Source of the DNA: an uncultured Clostridia bacterium
GTDB lineage: Bacteria > Bacillota > Clostridia > Peptostreptococcales > Anaerovoracaceae
Assembly: GCA_945830395.1 (NCBI GenBank)
Contig: CALZYE010000010.1
Location: 1-62,014 of the forward strand
Reading direction: 5' to 3'
DNA: 62,014 nucleotides
Shown here: positions 35,453 to 44,986 of the stretch, one piece after another
Numbering within the stretch: the first letter of the stretch is position 1
Layout of the letters: each line of letters begins with the position of its first letter
The notes under the pieces: generated by a model
What the model was told of the DNA's origin: nothing
Databases searched by the model: none
What the model saw: the letters and a program-made list of their open reading frames with translations, nothing else
Program-made: the position numbers and the translations under genes

Positions 35453-36280
35453 ATGAAAAACACGGTACTGACATTTAAACAGGCAAAGGAAAATAAGGAA
35501 AAGCTGACAATGATTACAGCATACGATTACTCTACGGCAAAGATTTTCGACGAAGAAGGGATAAATTCAATTCTCGTCGGAGATTCTTTAGGTATGGTGA
35601 TGTTGGGATACGAAGATACATTGAAAGTTACAATGGAAGATATGATTCATCATACGGCGGCAGTTTCAAGAGGTGCAAAAAACGCTCTTATCGTTGGAGA
35701 TATGCCATTTATGTCATATAGCACAGGGATAAGAGATGCTGTGATAAATGCAGGAAGACTCATGCAAGAAGGCGGAGCGGACTGCGTAAAGCTTGAGGGC
35801 GGGGCAGAAGTCTGTGATGTCATCAAGGCGATAGTAACAGCGAAAATTCCCGTCTGCGCTCATATAGGGCTTACTCCTCAGGCGGTCAACGCCCTGGGCG
35901 GTTTTAAGGTTCAGGGAAAGGATGTGGAGTCGGCAAACAAGCTTATAGGGGATGCCCTTGCAGTTCAAGAAGCGGGAGCTTTTGCGGTGGTAATTGAATG
36001 TGTTCCTGCGGCTTTATCAAAGAAAATCAGTGAAATGCTTGATATTCCAACCATAGGAATAGGAGCAGGTCCGGATTGCGACGGTCAGGTTCTGGTTTAT
36101 CAGGACATGCTTGGGATGTATACAGACTTTAAGCCTAAATTCGTTAAACGATTTGCAGATGTGGGAAAGGAGATGAGAAAGGGAGTGCAGGATTACATCG
36201 CTTCCGTCCAAAGCGGAAGCTTCCCGGAAGAAGAGCACTGCTTTAAAATAGGCAGCGATGTCATCGAGAAGCTTTATTAG
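35453..36280 (+). CDS. panB: 3-methyl-2-oxobutanoate hydroxymethyltransferase
   Basis: 275 residues. It adds a hydroxymethyl group from methylene-THF to ketoisovalerate, giving ketopantoate. Family motifs: [31 protein letters not shown] with the Mg-binding Asp, [24 protein letters not shown] and [15 protein letters not shown]. Length is normal. It forms a two-gene unit with panG, whose product would use the PanB product. Confidence 0.95.
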   Translation: MKNTVLTFKQAKENKEKLTMITAYDYSTAKIFDEEGINSILVGDSLGMVMLGYEDTLKVTMEDMIHHTAAVSRGAKNALIVGDMPFMSYSTGIRDAVINAGRLMQEGGADCVKLEGGAEVCDVIKAIVTAKIPVCAHIGLTPQAVNALGGFKVQGKDVESANKLIGDALAVQEAGAFAVVIECVPAALSKKISEMLDIPTIGIGAGPDCDGQVLVYQDMLGMYTDFKPKFVKRFADVGKEMRKGVQDYIASVQSGSFPEEEHCFKIGSDVIEKLY

Positions 36281-36309
36281 CGGGTATAGTTGAGAAAGCA
36301 GGTGTTGGG

Positions 36310-37071
36310 CTAAGTCGAAATGTGTTTTTTCTTTATAAATATTGCCGCAAGAATTGTTGCCGCGGGAACTACAAGACAGCAGCCTATACCGCTTAAGGAA
36401 ACGGAAATAAGCTCTTTGGCAAGGGATTTGCTGTTGAGTACGGTTACGAAGGAATACTCACTTATGTACTGTATGAATAATGTCAGATATTCTGCAATAT
36501 AAATATAAAAAATGGTGTGGATAGATGTAGCAAGTATGGACTTACTCACCACAAATGATGATTTCATCAGCTGTGGCAGGGTGAGTCCTTTGTTATTTGC
36601 CGATATTTCAAATACGGAGCTTATAATTGCCACAGAAGTATCCAAAAGAACTCCAACAAGGGCTATTATCATCGTGGAAATTTGAAGGGTGAGCATGCTG
36701 ATTGCTATATTTCTGGTATAACCGTTGGAGTCGGTAACTTCATATTCTTCAGGTGGAAATCCCTGACCGTGTGAGTTTAGGGCAAACCAGTATATTATCG
36801 GAATCATAACGATGAATACCGCAACAATGGATATCAGCGCAATATGTGCTTTTATCCCTCCTTCGTTCTGATAGTAGAGCGTAATAAGGCTTATTATCAT
36901 ACATGAAATCAATGTTATAAATATGGGAGATGCACCGTTATATATTAAAAAAATTGCGGCAAGAAGAAGTCCTCCGTTCATGGCGGTGGTTATAATGGAT
37001 TTTGCCCCCTTTTCTCCACATATTAAAAGGATTGACGCTATTAATATTCCTGTTAAAATTATTAAGATCAT
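36310..37071 (-). CDS. YibE/F family membrane protein (short)
   Basis: 253 residues with about seven membrane helices, matching the C-terminal YibE/F membrane domain (LVGVLLDTSVAIISSVFEI, in which the acidic DTSVA is conserved). It has no extracytoplasmic domain. It is transcribed after the longer paralogue 92 bases upstream, so the two probably work together. The function of this family is unknown; a transport role is likely. Confidence 0.8.
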   Translation of the reverse strand: MILIILTGILIASILLICGEKGAKSIITTAMNGGLLLAAIFLIYNGASPIFITLISCMIISLITLYYQNEGGIKAHIALISIVAVFIVMIPIIYWFALNSHGQGFPPEEYEVTDSNGYTRNIAISMLTLQISTMIIALVGVLLDTSVAIISSVFEISANNKGLTLPQLMKSSFVVSKSILATSIHTIFYIYIAEYLTLFIQYISEYSFVTVLNSKSLAKELISVSLSGIGCCLVVPAATILAAIFIKKKHIST

Positions 37072-37163
37072 TTGAAAATTCCTTCCCCGTCAGTCTCTTA
37101 AAAACTGTTATTCATGAGCTTGATAAAGCGCAAATTTGATAAAACCGCAGGCTCGATGAACTT

Positions 37164-38279
37164 TTATTTTGAGGCAAACCTTCGGTAATAATAGATTGCT
37201 ATAGCTGCAGATATTGGAATTGCAAGAACTATGCTTATCGAGCCTGTTAAGAATCTTGAAAGTTCAAAGAAACTGTTATATTTTAAGATGGTTCTAAAGC
37301 CTATTCCGTTTCTAAGTGACAGAATCAAATTAGGTATGCCTGCCGCAACATTTGTAAAAAACATCAGGGTAATCATAGTGCCGACAAGATCATCCCCCAC
37401 TTCCCTGCAGGAGGCTATAAACTCTTTTCTGCCGGGTGATTTGGCAGTTTCCGAAATCTGATCCACCGTCATCACCATCGTTACTACAACATCCATTACG
37501 GCGCCCAGACATCCCACAAGAATTTCCGACATAAAAATGAAGCCCGCATCCCTTTGGGAATATGGCATTATAAGGTAATCCATGAAATCGTAGTCCACTT
37601 TCCCTCCGAAATAAATCACTGCCGAAGATATGATCAATGTGATCAGTACAGTTACAACGGTGGCAATGAAAGACAGACAGCTTCGCATGTTCTTCCCGTA
37701 CATGAAGAAAAGCAGCATGGCTGTAAAGAAAATACTCATGGGAATCATTGTAAACAGCAGGTTTACCCCTTTTAAATATAAGATTAATACACCGTAAAAC
37801 GCAGCCATGTTAAGCACAAGGCTGAAAATAGTAAGGATTCCGTGTTTTCCTCCTGTGAGAAGAAACATCCCGAACAGAAAGACCAAAGCGAGGACTACGA
37901 AGGTATCCCGCTTGATTCCGCCTATTAAACCGTGAAGCTCACCGTTTTTCAGAGAAATATTTTCCACAAATATTTTATCCTTTAAACGAAGCCGGGCAGT
38001 GTAGACCTCGGATTTTTCATATTCGTTTTCTGCAAGAAGGATTTTACCCTTTTCTTTTCCGTTAAGCAGTTTTACCTTCAAATATTGTTTTACATATTTT
38101 TCGTCGTATGTATGCCTTCCATCATCCCCTGTAACCGTACGATAAGCAGATTCCTTCATTGAAACCACCTCGCCGATGTTCTTTTCATAGAGAAAAGAAT
38201 TATTTTCCATGAAAAAATAAGTTGCAAGCAGTATGACAATAAATATTAATATGTGTATAATCAACAATTTTTTATTCAT
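37164..38279 (-). CDS. YibE/F family membrane protein (long)
   Basis: 371 residues from ATG 38279; a TTG 33 bases upstream has no ribosome-binding site. An N-terminal membrane helix leads to an OB-like outside domain (35-120), then about seven helices of the YibE/F fold with CLGAVMDVVVTMVMT. It is paired with the short family member just downstream, a common arrangement in Firmicutes. The substrate is unknown. Confidence 0.82.
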   Translation of the reverse strand: MNKKLLIIHILIFIVILLATYFFMENNSFLYEKNIGEVVSMKESAYRTVTGDDGRHTYDEKYVKQYLKVKLLNGKEKGKILLAENEYEKSEVYTARLRLKDKIFVENISLKNGELHGLIGGIKRDTFVVLALVFLFGMFLLTGGKHGILTIFSLVLNMAAFYGVLILYLKGVNLLFTMIPMSIFFTAMLLFFMYGKNMRSCLSFIATVVTVLITLIISSAVIYFGGKVDYDFMDYLIMPYSQRDAGFIFMSEILVGCLGAVMDVVVTMVMTVDQISETAKSPGRKEFIASCREVGDDLVGTMITLMFFTNVAAGIPNLILSLRNGIGFRTILKYNSFFELSRFLTGSISIVLAIPISAAIAIYYYRRFASK

Positions 38280-38306
38280 TTTTTGTATAAAACTCCAAAA
38301 TTTTGT

Positions 38307-38334
38307 TTGCAATAAGATAAAAGTGGTATATAAT
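38307..38334 (+). promoter_or_regulatory. Promoter of the homocysteine synthase gene
   Basis: TTGCAA (38307-38312) and TATAAT (38329-38334) are 16 bases apart, 39 bases before the ATG. The short leader leaves no room for a SAM riboswitch. Confidence 0.65.
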
Positions 38335-38372
38335 GTCCATTATACTATAAAATACAAAGGAGGAGTTAGCGT

Positions 38373-39647
38373 ATGAGACAAGAAACTAAATGTATACAGG
38401 CAGGATACAATCCGAAGAATGGAGAACCCCGCATGATACCTATTATACAGAGTACCACATTTAAGTATGATTCAAGTGAACATATGGGGAAACTTTTTGC
38501 GCTGGAGGACACAGGTTATTTTTATACCAGATTGCAGAACCCGACTAACGATATGGTAGCTGCAAAAATAGCCGATTTGGAAGGCGGCACGGCAGCAATG
38601 CTGACATCCTCCGGACAGGCGGCTTCATTTTTTTCCGTATTTAACCTTGCAGGAAATGGCGATCATGTAGTTGCTTCCACCGCGCTTTATGGAGGAACAT
38701 TTAACCTGTTCGATGTGACGATGAGAAGAATGGGAGTCGATTTTACCTTTGTGGATCCCGACTGCACCTGCGAAGAGTTCAATGCGGCTTTTAAGCCTAA
38801 TACCAAGCTGGTATTTGCCGAAACTTTATCCAATCCGTCATTGGTGGTACTGGATATAGAGAAATTTGCCAAAACAGCGCATGAACATGGAGTTCCTCTG
38901 ATTGTGGATAATACCTTTGCGACGCCTATTAACTGCAGACCTTTTGAATGGGGGGCAGATATCGTTATTCATTCTACCACAAAATATATGGACGGACACG
39001 ATGCAGGGGTAGGCGGAGTTGTTGTGGACAGCGGCAATTTTGATTGGATGGCACATAAAGAAAAATTTTCCGGACTTTGTAGCCCGGATGAATCATATCA
39101 TGGTATAATATACGCAGAGACTTTCGGAAAAGAAGGGGCGTATATCACTAAAGCCACAACACAGCTTATGAGAGATTTGGGAGCGATTCAGGCGCCACAG
39201 AACGCATTCTATCTTAATTTGGGGCTGGAATCCCTTGCACTTCGCGTTCAGAGACATTGTGCAAATGCACTGGCGGTGGCGGAATTTCTCGAAAAGCATC
39301 CTAAGGTTGCATGGGTAAACTATCCGGGGCTTGAAAGCAATAAGTACCATGAAAGAGCGAAGAAATATCTTCCGGATGGAAGCTCAGGCGTCGTTTCCTT
39401 CGGACTCAAAGAGGGAAGAGCCGGAGCCGAGAAATTCATGGGAAAACTTGAGGTTGCCATGATTGCAACTCATGTTGCCGATGCCCATACCTGTGTTTTG
39501 CATCCCGCAAACTCAACCCACAAACAGTTAAATGATGAAGACCTTTTGGCGGCAGGTGTAACCCCTGACTTAATCCGATTCTCGGTAGGTATTGAAAATA
39601 TAGATGATATAATTGAGGATTTGAAACAGGCTTTGGAAGCGGTATAA
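38373..39647 (+). CDS. metY: O-acetylhomoserine aminocarboxypropyltransferase (homocysteine synthase)
   Basis: 424 residues of the Cys/Met metabolism PLP family. Landmarks are YFYTRLQNPTNDMVAAKIA, the SSGQAA motif, VDNTFATP and the PLP Lys in HSTTKYMDGH (about residue 207). The length and the insert after residue 230 (HKEKFSGLCSPDESYHG) fit MetY rather than MetB or gamma-lyase. It makes homocysteine from O-acetylhomoserine and sulfide. GGAGG precedes the start. A methionine gamma-lyase activity cannot be excluded by sequence. Confidence 0.88.
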   Translation: MRQETKCIQAGYNPKNGEPRMIPIIQSTTFKYDSSEHMGKLFALEDTGYFYTRLQNPTNDMVAAKIADLEGGTAAMLTSSGQAASFFSVFNLAGNGDHVVASTALYGGTFNLFDVTMRRMGVDFTFVDPDCTCEEFNAAFKPNTKLVFAETLSNPSLVVLDIEKFAKTAHEHGVPLIVDNTFATPINCRPFEWGADIVIHSTTKYMDGHDAGVGGVVVDSGNFDWMAHKEKFSGLCSPDESYHGIIYAETFGKEGAYITKATTQLMRDLGAIQAPQNAFYLNLGLESLALRVQRHCANALAVAEFLEKHPKVAWVNYPGLESNKYHERAKKYLPDGSSGVVSFGLKEGRAGAEKFMGKLEVAMIATHVADAHTCVLHPANSTHKQLNDEDLLAAGVTPDLIRFSVGIENIDDIIEDLKQALEAV

Positions 39648-39707
39648 GCTGTAAGCAAAACACTGAGAAAAGCCTCTTTCGGATTAACGAAGTTAAAAGG
39701 AGATAAC

Positions 39708-40856
39708 ATGGGAGCTATTGAAATAATTTTATTGATTTTACTGGTGATTTTGATTTGTGTTTCGGTATTTCTTCTCAGCCGTTTTACAGGGCTGTACAGA
39801 GAGCTGAACGATTACAAGAAGGAAACCGGCAGGGCAATCAATGATTCTTTCAATAGCTTTTCTAATATGCTTTATAATTCCCAGAAGAGCACCATGGAAT
39901 CACAAGAAAAGAGATTGGATGAAATAACCGGACAGTTCAATAAGATGCAGGCTGACAACAACCGAAGGCTGGAAGAAATGAGAAATACCGTTGACGAGAA
40001 ACTGCAAAAAACATTGGAAGAGCGTATAGGTCAGTCATTTAGAACGGTAAATCAGAGTTTATCCAAGGTGGCTGAAGGCCTTGGGGAGATGCAGACAATA
40101 GCAGGAAGCGTGGGAGACCTAAAAAAGGTGCTGTCGAATGTAAAGACGAGAGGCGTGCTGGGAGAAATGCAGCTTGCTGCGATTCTTGAGGAAATTCTGG
40201 CTCCCGAACAATACGAAAGAAATGTCAACACCACAGGTGAGGGTAGAAACATAGTTGAATTTGCGGTAAAACTTCCGGGAAGCGGAGAAAACACCGTATG
40301 GCTTCCCATAGACTCCAAGTTTCCGGCAGACACATACAATAAGCTTTTAGACGCCTATGAAACAGGAGATTCAAAAATTGTTTTATCAGCCCAAAAAGAG
40401 CTTATTTCTGTAATTAAGAAAGAAGCAAAGGATATTAAGGAGAAATATATTGCGCCTCCTAAGACCACAGACTTCGGAATAATGTTTTTGCCATTTGAGG
40501 GACTTTACTCCGAAGTTGTGAGGCTTGGTATGGTGGAGACTTTGCAGAGAGAATATAAGGTCAATATAGCAGGGCCTACCACCATGGCGGCGACCCTCAA
40601 CAGTCTTCAGATGGGTTTTAGAACCCTTGCAATACAAAAGCGCTCCGGAGAAGTATGGGAAATATTAGGTGCAGTAAAAACCGAATTTGCAAAGTTTGAA
40701 TCTGAGCTGGAAAAAGCTCAGAAGAATTTGAATCAGGCAAATAACAATTTGGAGAATTTAATCGGCACGAGAAGCAGGATGATGCGCAGCAAACTCAAAA
40801 CGGTGGAGGAACTTCCGGGAGACAGGGCGCAGGAAATATTGGATTTAGATAATTAG
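39708..40856 (+). CDS. rmuC: RmuC family DNA recombination protein
   Basis: 382 residues: an N-terminal membrane helix (3-23), a coiled coil (25-130) and the RmuC nuclease-like domain with GVLGEMQLAAILEEIL, DSKFPADTYN and FLPFEGLYSEVV. RmuC limits DNA inversions and is thought to act as a structure-dependent nuclease. It may be co-transcribed with metY 60 bases upstream, though the two are not functionally linked. Confidence 0.92.
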   Translation: MGAIEIILLILLVILICVSVFLLSRFTGLYRELNDYKKETGRAINDSFNSFSNMLYNSQKSTMESQEKRLDEITGQFNKMQADNNRRLEEMRNTVDEKLQKTLEERIGQSFRTVNQSLSKVAEGLGEMQTIAGSVGDLKKVLSNVKTRGVLGEMQLAAILEEILAPEQYERNVNTTGEGRNIVEFAVKLPGSGENTVWLPIDSKFPADTYNKLLDAYETGDSKIVLSAQKELISVIKKEAKDIKEKYIAPPKTTDFGIMFLPFEGLYSEVVRLGMVETLQREYKVNIAGPTTMAATLNSLQMGFRTLAIQKRSGEVWEILGAVKTEFAKFESELEKAQKNLNQANNNLENLIGTRSRMMRSKLKTVEELPGDRAQEILDLDN

Positions 40857-40935
40857 AACCGTTAGAGTATCAGAGAATTGAAGTAAGCGGATGGATTAGG
40901 ATATCAGCTCTAAAGAATTGGGAGAAAAGAGGTAC

Positions 40936-41637
40936 ATGAGTATATTTGCTGTTGGCGATTTACACCTTGCATTTGATTCACGGATAGAAAAGCCCATGGA
41001 CATCTTCGGTGATAAATGGAAAAATCATCCACAAAGATTGAAGAAATTCTGGACTGAGAATGTCAAAGAAAATGACACCGTGATAATAGCCGGAGATATT
41101 TCATGGGGGCTTAGGCTGCAGGAGGCTATGGCTGACTTTGAATGGATTCACGGTCTGCCGGGAAAGAAAATAATAACTAAAGGAAATCATGATTTATGGT
41201 GGAACTCCATCAACAAGATGAACAGCCTTTTCGACGACATTACTTTTCTTCAAAATCACTGTTATGTAGTGGAGGATATGGATGTCGGAATTGCCGGAAC
41301 CAGAGGATGGATTTGTCCGGGAACGGAGGGCTTTGATGCGCATGATGAGAAAATTTTCACCAGAGAACTTATAAGACTCGAATTTTCCCTGAAAGAAGCT
41401 AAAAGTTCAGGTGTAGGGGACATTATTGCGGCGCTTCACTATCCTCCCACCAATGATAAGCATCAGCCGTCGCAGTTTACTGAAATGTTGACGGACTATG
41501 GTGTGAAAACCTGTATTTATGGACATTTACACGGAAAAGATTCATTTAAGAGAGGTTTTCAGGGAGTTCTTGACGGGGTTGAATATAGATTGGTTTCGTT
41601 GGATTATTTGGAGTGTAAACTGAAGATTTTGAGGTAA
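40936..41637 (+). CDS. Calcineurin-like metallophosphoesterase
   Basis: 233 residues from ATG 40936 behind AAAGAGG. All metal-binding motifs are present: GDLHL, AGDISWG, KGNHD, ALHYPP and GHLHGKD. It groups with the small YkuE/YfcE-like predicted phosphohydrolases. The natural substrate is unknown. It lies between rmuC and the deo genes and is likely co-transcribed with the latter. Confidence 0.86.
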   Translation: MSIFAVGDLHLAFDSRIEKPMDIFGDKWKNHPQRLKKFWTENVKENDTVIIAGDISWGLRLQEAMADFEWIHGLPGKKIITKGNHDLWWNSINKMNSLFDDITFLQNHCYVVEDMDVGIAGTRGWICPGTEGFDAHDEKIFTRELIRLEFSLKEAKSSGVGDIIAALHYPPTNDKHQPSQFTEMLTDYGVKTCIYGHLHGKDSFKRGFQGVLDGVEYRLVSLDYLECKLKILR

Positions 41638-41687
41638 AATATAGTCAGATAGATAGAATGTTTGATCGCATTTGAGAGGGGGAGATT

Positions 41688-42866
41688 ATGAGAAGAGTCA
41701 TTCTAATCATTGCAGACAGCCTTGGAGTGGGAGCCGGACCGGATGCGGCAAAGTACGGCGATTCGGGAGCCGATACATTTTTGCACGCTTCGGAAAATAC
41801 CGAGGGGTTCAATATTCCCAACCTTGCAAATCTCGGAATGGGAAATATAGATGGGGCAGCGAAGGGAAGATATGCCATACCGGATTCTGATGTGATAGGG
41901 TGTTACGGTAAGATGCAGGAACTTTCAGCGGGAAAAGACACCACAACCGGACACTGGGAAATCGCAGGAATTGAAACCAAGGTTCCCTTCAAAACATACC
42001 CTGAGGGCTTTCCGAAAGAATTTATTGAAGCTTTTCAGAAGCGAATCGGTACTGAGGTCTTGGGCAACTATCCGGCTTCAGGAACTGAAATTATAAACAT
42101 TTACGGTGAGGAACACGAAAAAACCGGAAAACCTATAGTCTACACTTCGGCAGACAGCGTTTTTCAAATTGCAGCCGATATGGAAGTGATTTCTCTTGAG
42201 CGGCTTTATGAGATATGTGAGATTGCAAGGAAGATGCTTGTTGGAGATTGGGCATGCGGAAGAGTGATTGCAAGACCGTATATTAAAGAAAACGGAAAGA
42301 GAGTAAGAACTACAGACAGAAGAGACTATTCGGTAACACCGCCGGAGGAAACTCTTCTTGACAAGATAGAAAAATCCGGTAAAAGAGTTCACGCTGTCGG
42401 GAAAATCAGAGATATTTTTAACGGAAGAGGATGTACTGCATCGGTGCATACAAGTGGAAACATGGACGGTGTGGACAAAACACTTGAAGCGATGAGAGAA
42501 AATTTCACAGGATTGATTTTTACCAATTTAGTTGATTTCGATTCCCTTTACGGACACAGAAGAGATCCTGAAGGATACGGTAAAGCCATTATGGATTTGG
42601 ATGACAGGATTCCGGAGATAATCGCGGAAATGAAACCGGAGGATATGCTTATAATTACCGCTGACCACGGAAATGATCCTGTGCACAGCGGCTTCAACCA
42701 CACGAGAGAATATGTTCCGATTTTGATTTACGGGAAAAATATAAAATCCGGCTATAACATCGGGATAAGAAAGTCTTTTGCAGACTGCGGGCAGACCGTT
42801 TCGGATTATTTGGGAGTGGAACCTACCAAGATAGGACAGAGCTTTTTGGAGGATATTATTCTATGA
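41688..42866 (+). CDS. deoB: Phosphopentomutase
   Basis: 392 residues. It interconverts ribose or deoxyribose 1- and 5-phosphates with two Mn ions. Alkaline-phosphatase-superfamily motifs DSLGVGAGPDA, GKDTTTGHWEIAG (with the phosphorylated Thr) and ADHGNDP are clear. AGAGGGGG precedes the ATG. With pdp, which overlaps its stop, and deoC further on, it forms the deoxynucleoside salvage route. Confidence 0.95.
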   Translation: MRRVILIIADSLGVGAGPDAAKYGDSGADTFLHASENTEGFNIPNLANLGMGNIDGAAKGRYAIPDSDVIGCYGKMQELSAGKDTTTGHWEIAGIETKVPFKTYPEGFPKEFIEAFQKRIGTEVLGNYPASGTEIINIYGEEHEKTGKPIVYTSADSVFQIAADMEVISLERLYEICEIARKMLVGDWACGRVIARPYIKENGKRVRTTDRRDYSVTPPEETLLDKIEKSGKRVHAVGKIRDIFNGRGCTASVHTSGNMDGVDKTLEAMRENFTGLIFTNLVDFDSLYGHRRDPEGYGKAIMDLDDRIPEIIAEMKPEDMLIITADHGNDPVHSGFNHTREYVPILIYGKNIKSGYNIGIRKSFADCGQTVSDYLGVEPTKIGQSFLEDIIL

Positions 42867-44164
42867 ACATGGAGGAAATAATCAGGATAAAAAGAGAGGG
42901 CGGTGTTCTGACCCCATCAGAGTTAAAGTATTTTGTCCGGGGTTATGTTGCCGGAGAGATTCCGGACTATCAGGTTTCCGCCTTGCTTATGGCAATATAC
43001 TTTCAGAAACTCACAGATACCGAAACTGCAGAGCTTACGAATCTTATGAGATACTCAGGAGACACGGTGGACCTCAGGGAAATTCCCGGGGTAAAAGTGG
43101 ACAAACATTCCACAGGCGGTGTCGGTGACAAGACCACCCTTATAGCCGCACCTATAGCCGCATCCGCAGGTATCCCCGTGGCAAAGATGAGCGGGAGAGG
43201 TCTTGGATTTACAGGAGGAACGATAGATAAACTTCAATCTATCCCCGGCTTTAGAACTGCTCTAAGCCCTGCGGAATTTATTGAACAGGTTAAAAACATA
43301 GGAATCTCAATAATCGGACAATCCGGCAATTTGACACCGGCAGATAAAAAATTATATGCACTAAGGGATGTTACGGCGACGGTGGATGATAAAAGCCTTA
43401 TTGCAGCCTCTATAATGAGCAAGAAGCTGGCGGCAGGAAGCGATGCCGTAGTTTTGGATGTGAAATGCGGCAAAGGTGCATTTATGAAGACTTTGGAGGA
43501 TGCACGAACCCTTTCGAGGCTTATGGTGGATATAGGAGCTTACGCCGGCAAAAAAACGATAGCTGTTATATCCGACATGAATCAACCATTGGGATGTGCT
43601 GTGGGAAACGCTTTGGAAGTACGCGAGGCAGTTGAAATCCTAAAAGGACGAGGGCCTTCCGATATAAGAGAATTGTCCATAAAACTGGCAGGAATAATGA
43701 TTTACGCAGGCAAGGCGGCAGCTTCCATTGACGAAGGATGTGAAATGGCAGAGTCAGCCATATTGAGCGGAGCTGCTTTGGATAAATTCAGGGAATTGAT
43801 AAAAGCCCAGGGAGGAATGCCGGAAGTCTGTGATGACACTGATCTTTTGGCATTAAGCGATAAACAAATAGAGGTACATTCTGAATTTGAAGGCTATGTA
43901 AACGAAATCGACGGAGAAAAGGTGGGGCTTGCCTCTCAGCATACCGGGGCAGGAAGGGTCACAAAGGACGACGAGGTGGATCATGGCGCCGGAATTTTAC
44001 TGAACAAAAAGGTTGGTGATTTTGTTAGGCGAGGGGAGCTTTTGGCAACTGTTTTCAGTAGTGATTTGGACAAGGCTGAATCGGCTGAAAGGGAGGTTAT
44101 AAAATCATATCGCATTGGAGATGGAAAAGCCGGTGAGATGATGCTGATAAAAGACATAATTTAA
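42863..44164 (+). CDS. pdp: Pyrimidine-nucleoside phosphorylase
   Basis: 433 residues. It splits uridine, thymidine or deoxyuridine with phosphate. The signature SGRGLGFTGGTIDKLQSIPG, the phosphate loop KHSTGGVGDKT and the C-terminal biotinyl-like domain identify the Pdp/DeoA family. Its ATG overlaps the deoB stop. The choice between Pdp and thymidine phosphorylase DeoA follows the usual Firmicute type and is not certain. Confidence 0.93.
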   Translation: MNMEEIIRIKREGGVLTPSELKYFVRGYVAGEIPDYQVSALLMAIYFQKLTDTETAELTNLMRYSGDTVDLREIPGVKVDKHSTGGVGDKTTLIAAPIAASAGIPVAKMSGRGLGFTGGTIDKLQSIPGFRTALSPAEFIEQVKNIGISIIGQSGNLTPADKKLYALRDVTATVDDKSLIAASIMSKKLAAGSDAVVLDVKCGKGAFMKTLEDARTLSRLMVDIGAYAGKKTIAVISDMNQPLGCAVGNALEVREAVEILKGRGPSDIRELSIKLAGIMIYAGKAAASIDEGCEMAESAILSGAALDKFRELIKAQGGMPEVCDDTDLLALSDKQIEVHSEFEGYVNEIDGEKVGLASQHTGAGRVTKDDEVDHGAGILLNKKVGDFVRRGELLATVFSSDLDKAESAEREVIKSYRIGDGKAGEMMLIKDII

Positions 44165-44205
44165 TCAATATGTGACTGTAATATTACGAATTTAAGGAGG
44201 CTTGT

Positions 44206-44913
44206 ATGAAAAAGTTTATTAGTGAACCTATTCCGATAATCGGAGATCCGGGAAATTGTGAGAGGAGAGCTTTCATCGACTCGCCTTTAGTTGAAATTCA
44301 TCAGAGCGAAAAAATTTTAATAGATATGCAGTACCCGGCTTTAGGCTTTAAGAACGGAGAAAAGCGCTGCATGGCAAGAAAAGAAGTTGTTGAAATGTTG
44401 TATAAGGCGGCGGATCTGCTTCCGAAAGGATACAAATTTGTAATTTGGGATGCATGGAGACCTTTTGCACTTCAGAAAGAACTGTTTGTCTATTACAGCG
44501 AAAGAATAATCAAAGAGTTTCATCTTGAGAATAAAACCAAGGAGGAACAGGAAATTGAGATAGGCAAATTTATAGCTAATCCTGTTTTCGACAGAGAACT
44601 TCCCCCTGCCCATACCACAGGAGGAGCAATTGATTTGACAATAATGGGACCGGATGGAAAGTATCTTGAATTCGGCACGAAGTTTGATGCATTTACAGAA
44701 AAGACAAGAGCGGGATATTATGAAACCATAAATGTGGACAATAATCCGAAAGCAGAGGAAATAAGGAATAATCGCAGATTTTTATATAATCTTATGAAGG
44801 AAGCCGGCTTCGGGAATCTGCCGTCTGAATGGTGGCACTATGAATACGGCGATAAAAATTGGGCTGATATCCAGGGAAAAGCCGCAATTTATGACGGGAT
44901 TTTTGAATATTAA
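44206..44913 (+). CDS. VanX-like D-Ala-D-Ala dipeptidase (M15D)
   Basis: 235 residues without a signal peptide, so cytoplasmic. The zinc site HTTGGAIDLT (first His and Asp), the catalytic Glu and last His in SEWWHYEYG and the WDAWRP Arg are all present. VanX-type enzymes split D-Ala-D-Ala. No vanA or vanH ligase or dehydrogenase is near, so vancomycin resistance is not implied. The next gene is a DUF819 transporter-like protein, which suggests cell-wall dipeptide recycling. Confidence 0.85.
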   Translation: MKKFISEPIPIIGDPGNCERRAFIDSPLVEIHQSEKILIDMQYPALGFKNGEKRCMARKEVVEMLYKAADLLPKGYKFVIWDAWRPFALQKELFVYYSERIIKEFHLENKTKEEQEIEIGKFIANPVFDRELPPAHTTGGAIDLTIMGPDGKYLEFGTKFDAFTEKTRAGYYETINVDNNPKAEEIRNNRRFLYNLMKEAGFGNLPSEWWHYEYGDKNWADIQGKAAIYDGIFEY

Positions 44914-44986
44914 TTGTTAATTCAGTGAAGGTGATGTATAATAATAAACAAATATTTATTTTTAGCATTAGAAAGGAGACTCAATT

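Noticed and set aside
38313-38372. SAM riboswitch before metY
   Set aside because: Only 39 bases lie between promoter and start codon, too few for an aptamer.
44206-44913. Vancomycin resistance gene
   Set aside because: The protein is VanX-like, but no vanH, vanA/B ligase or VanRS regulator is near, so resistance is not supported.
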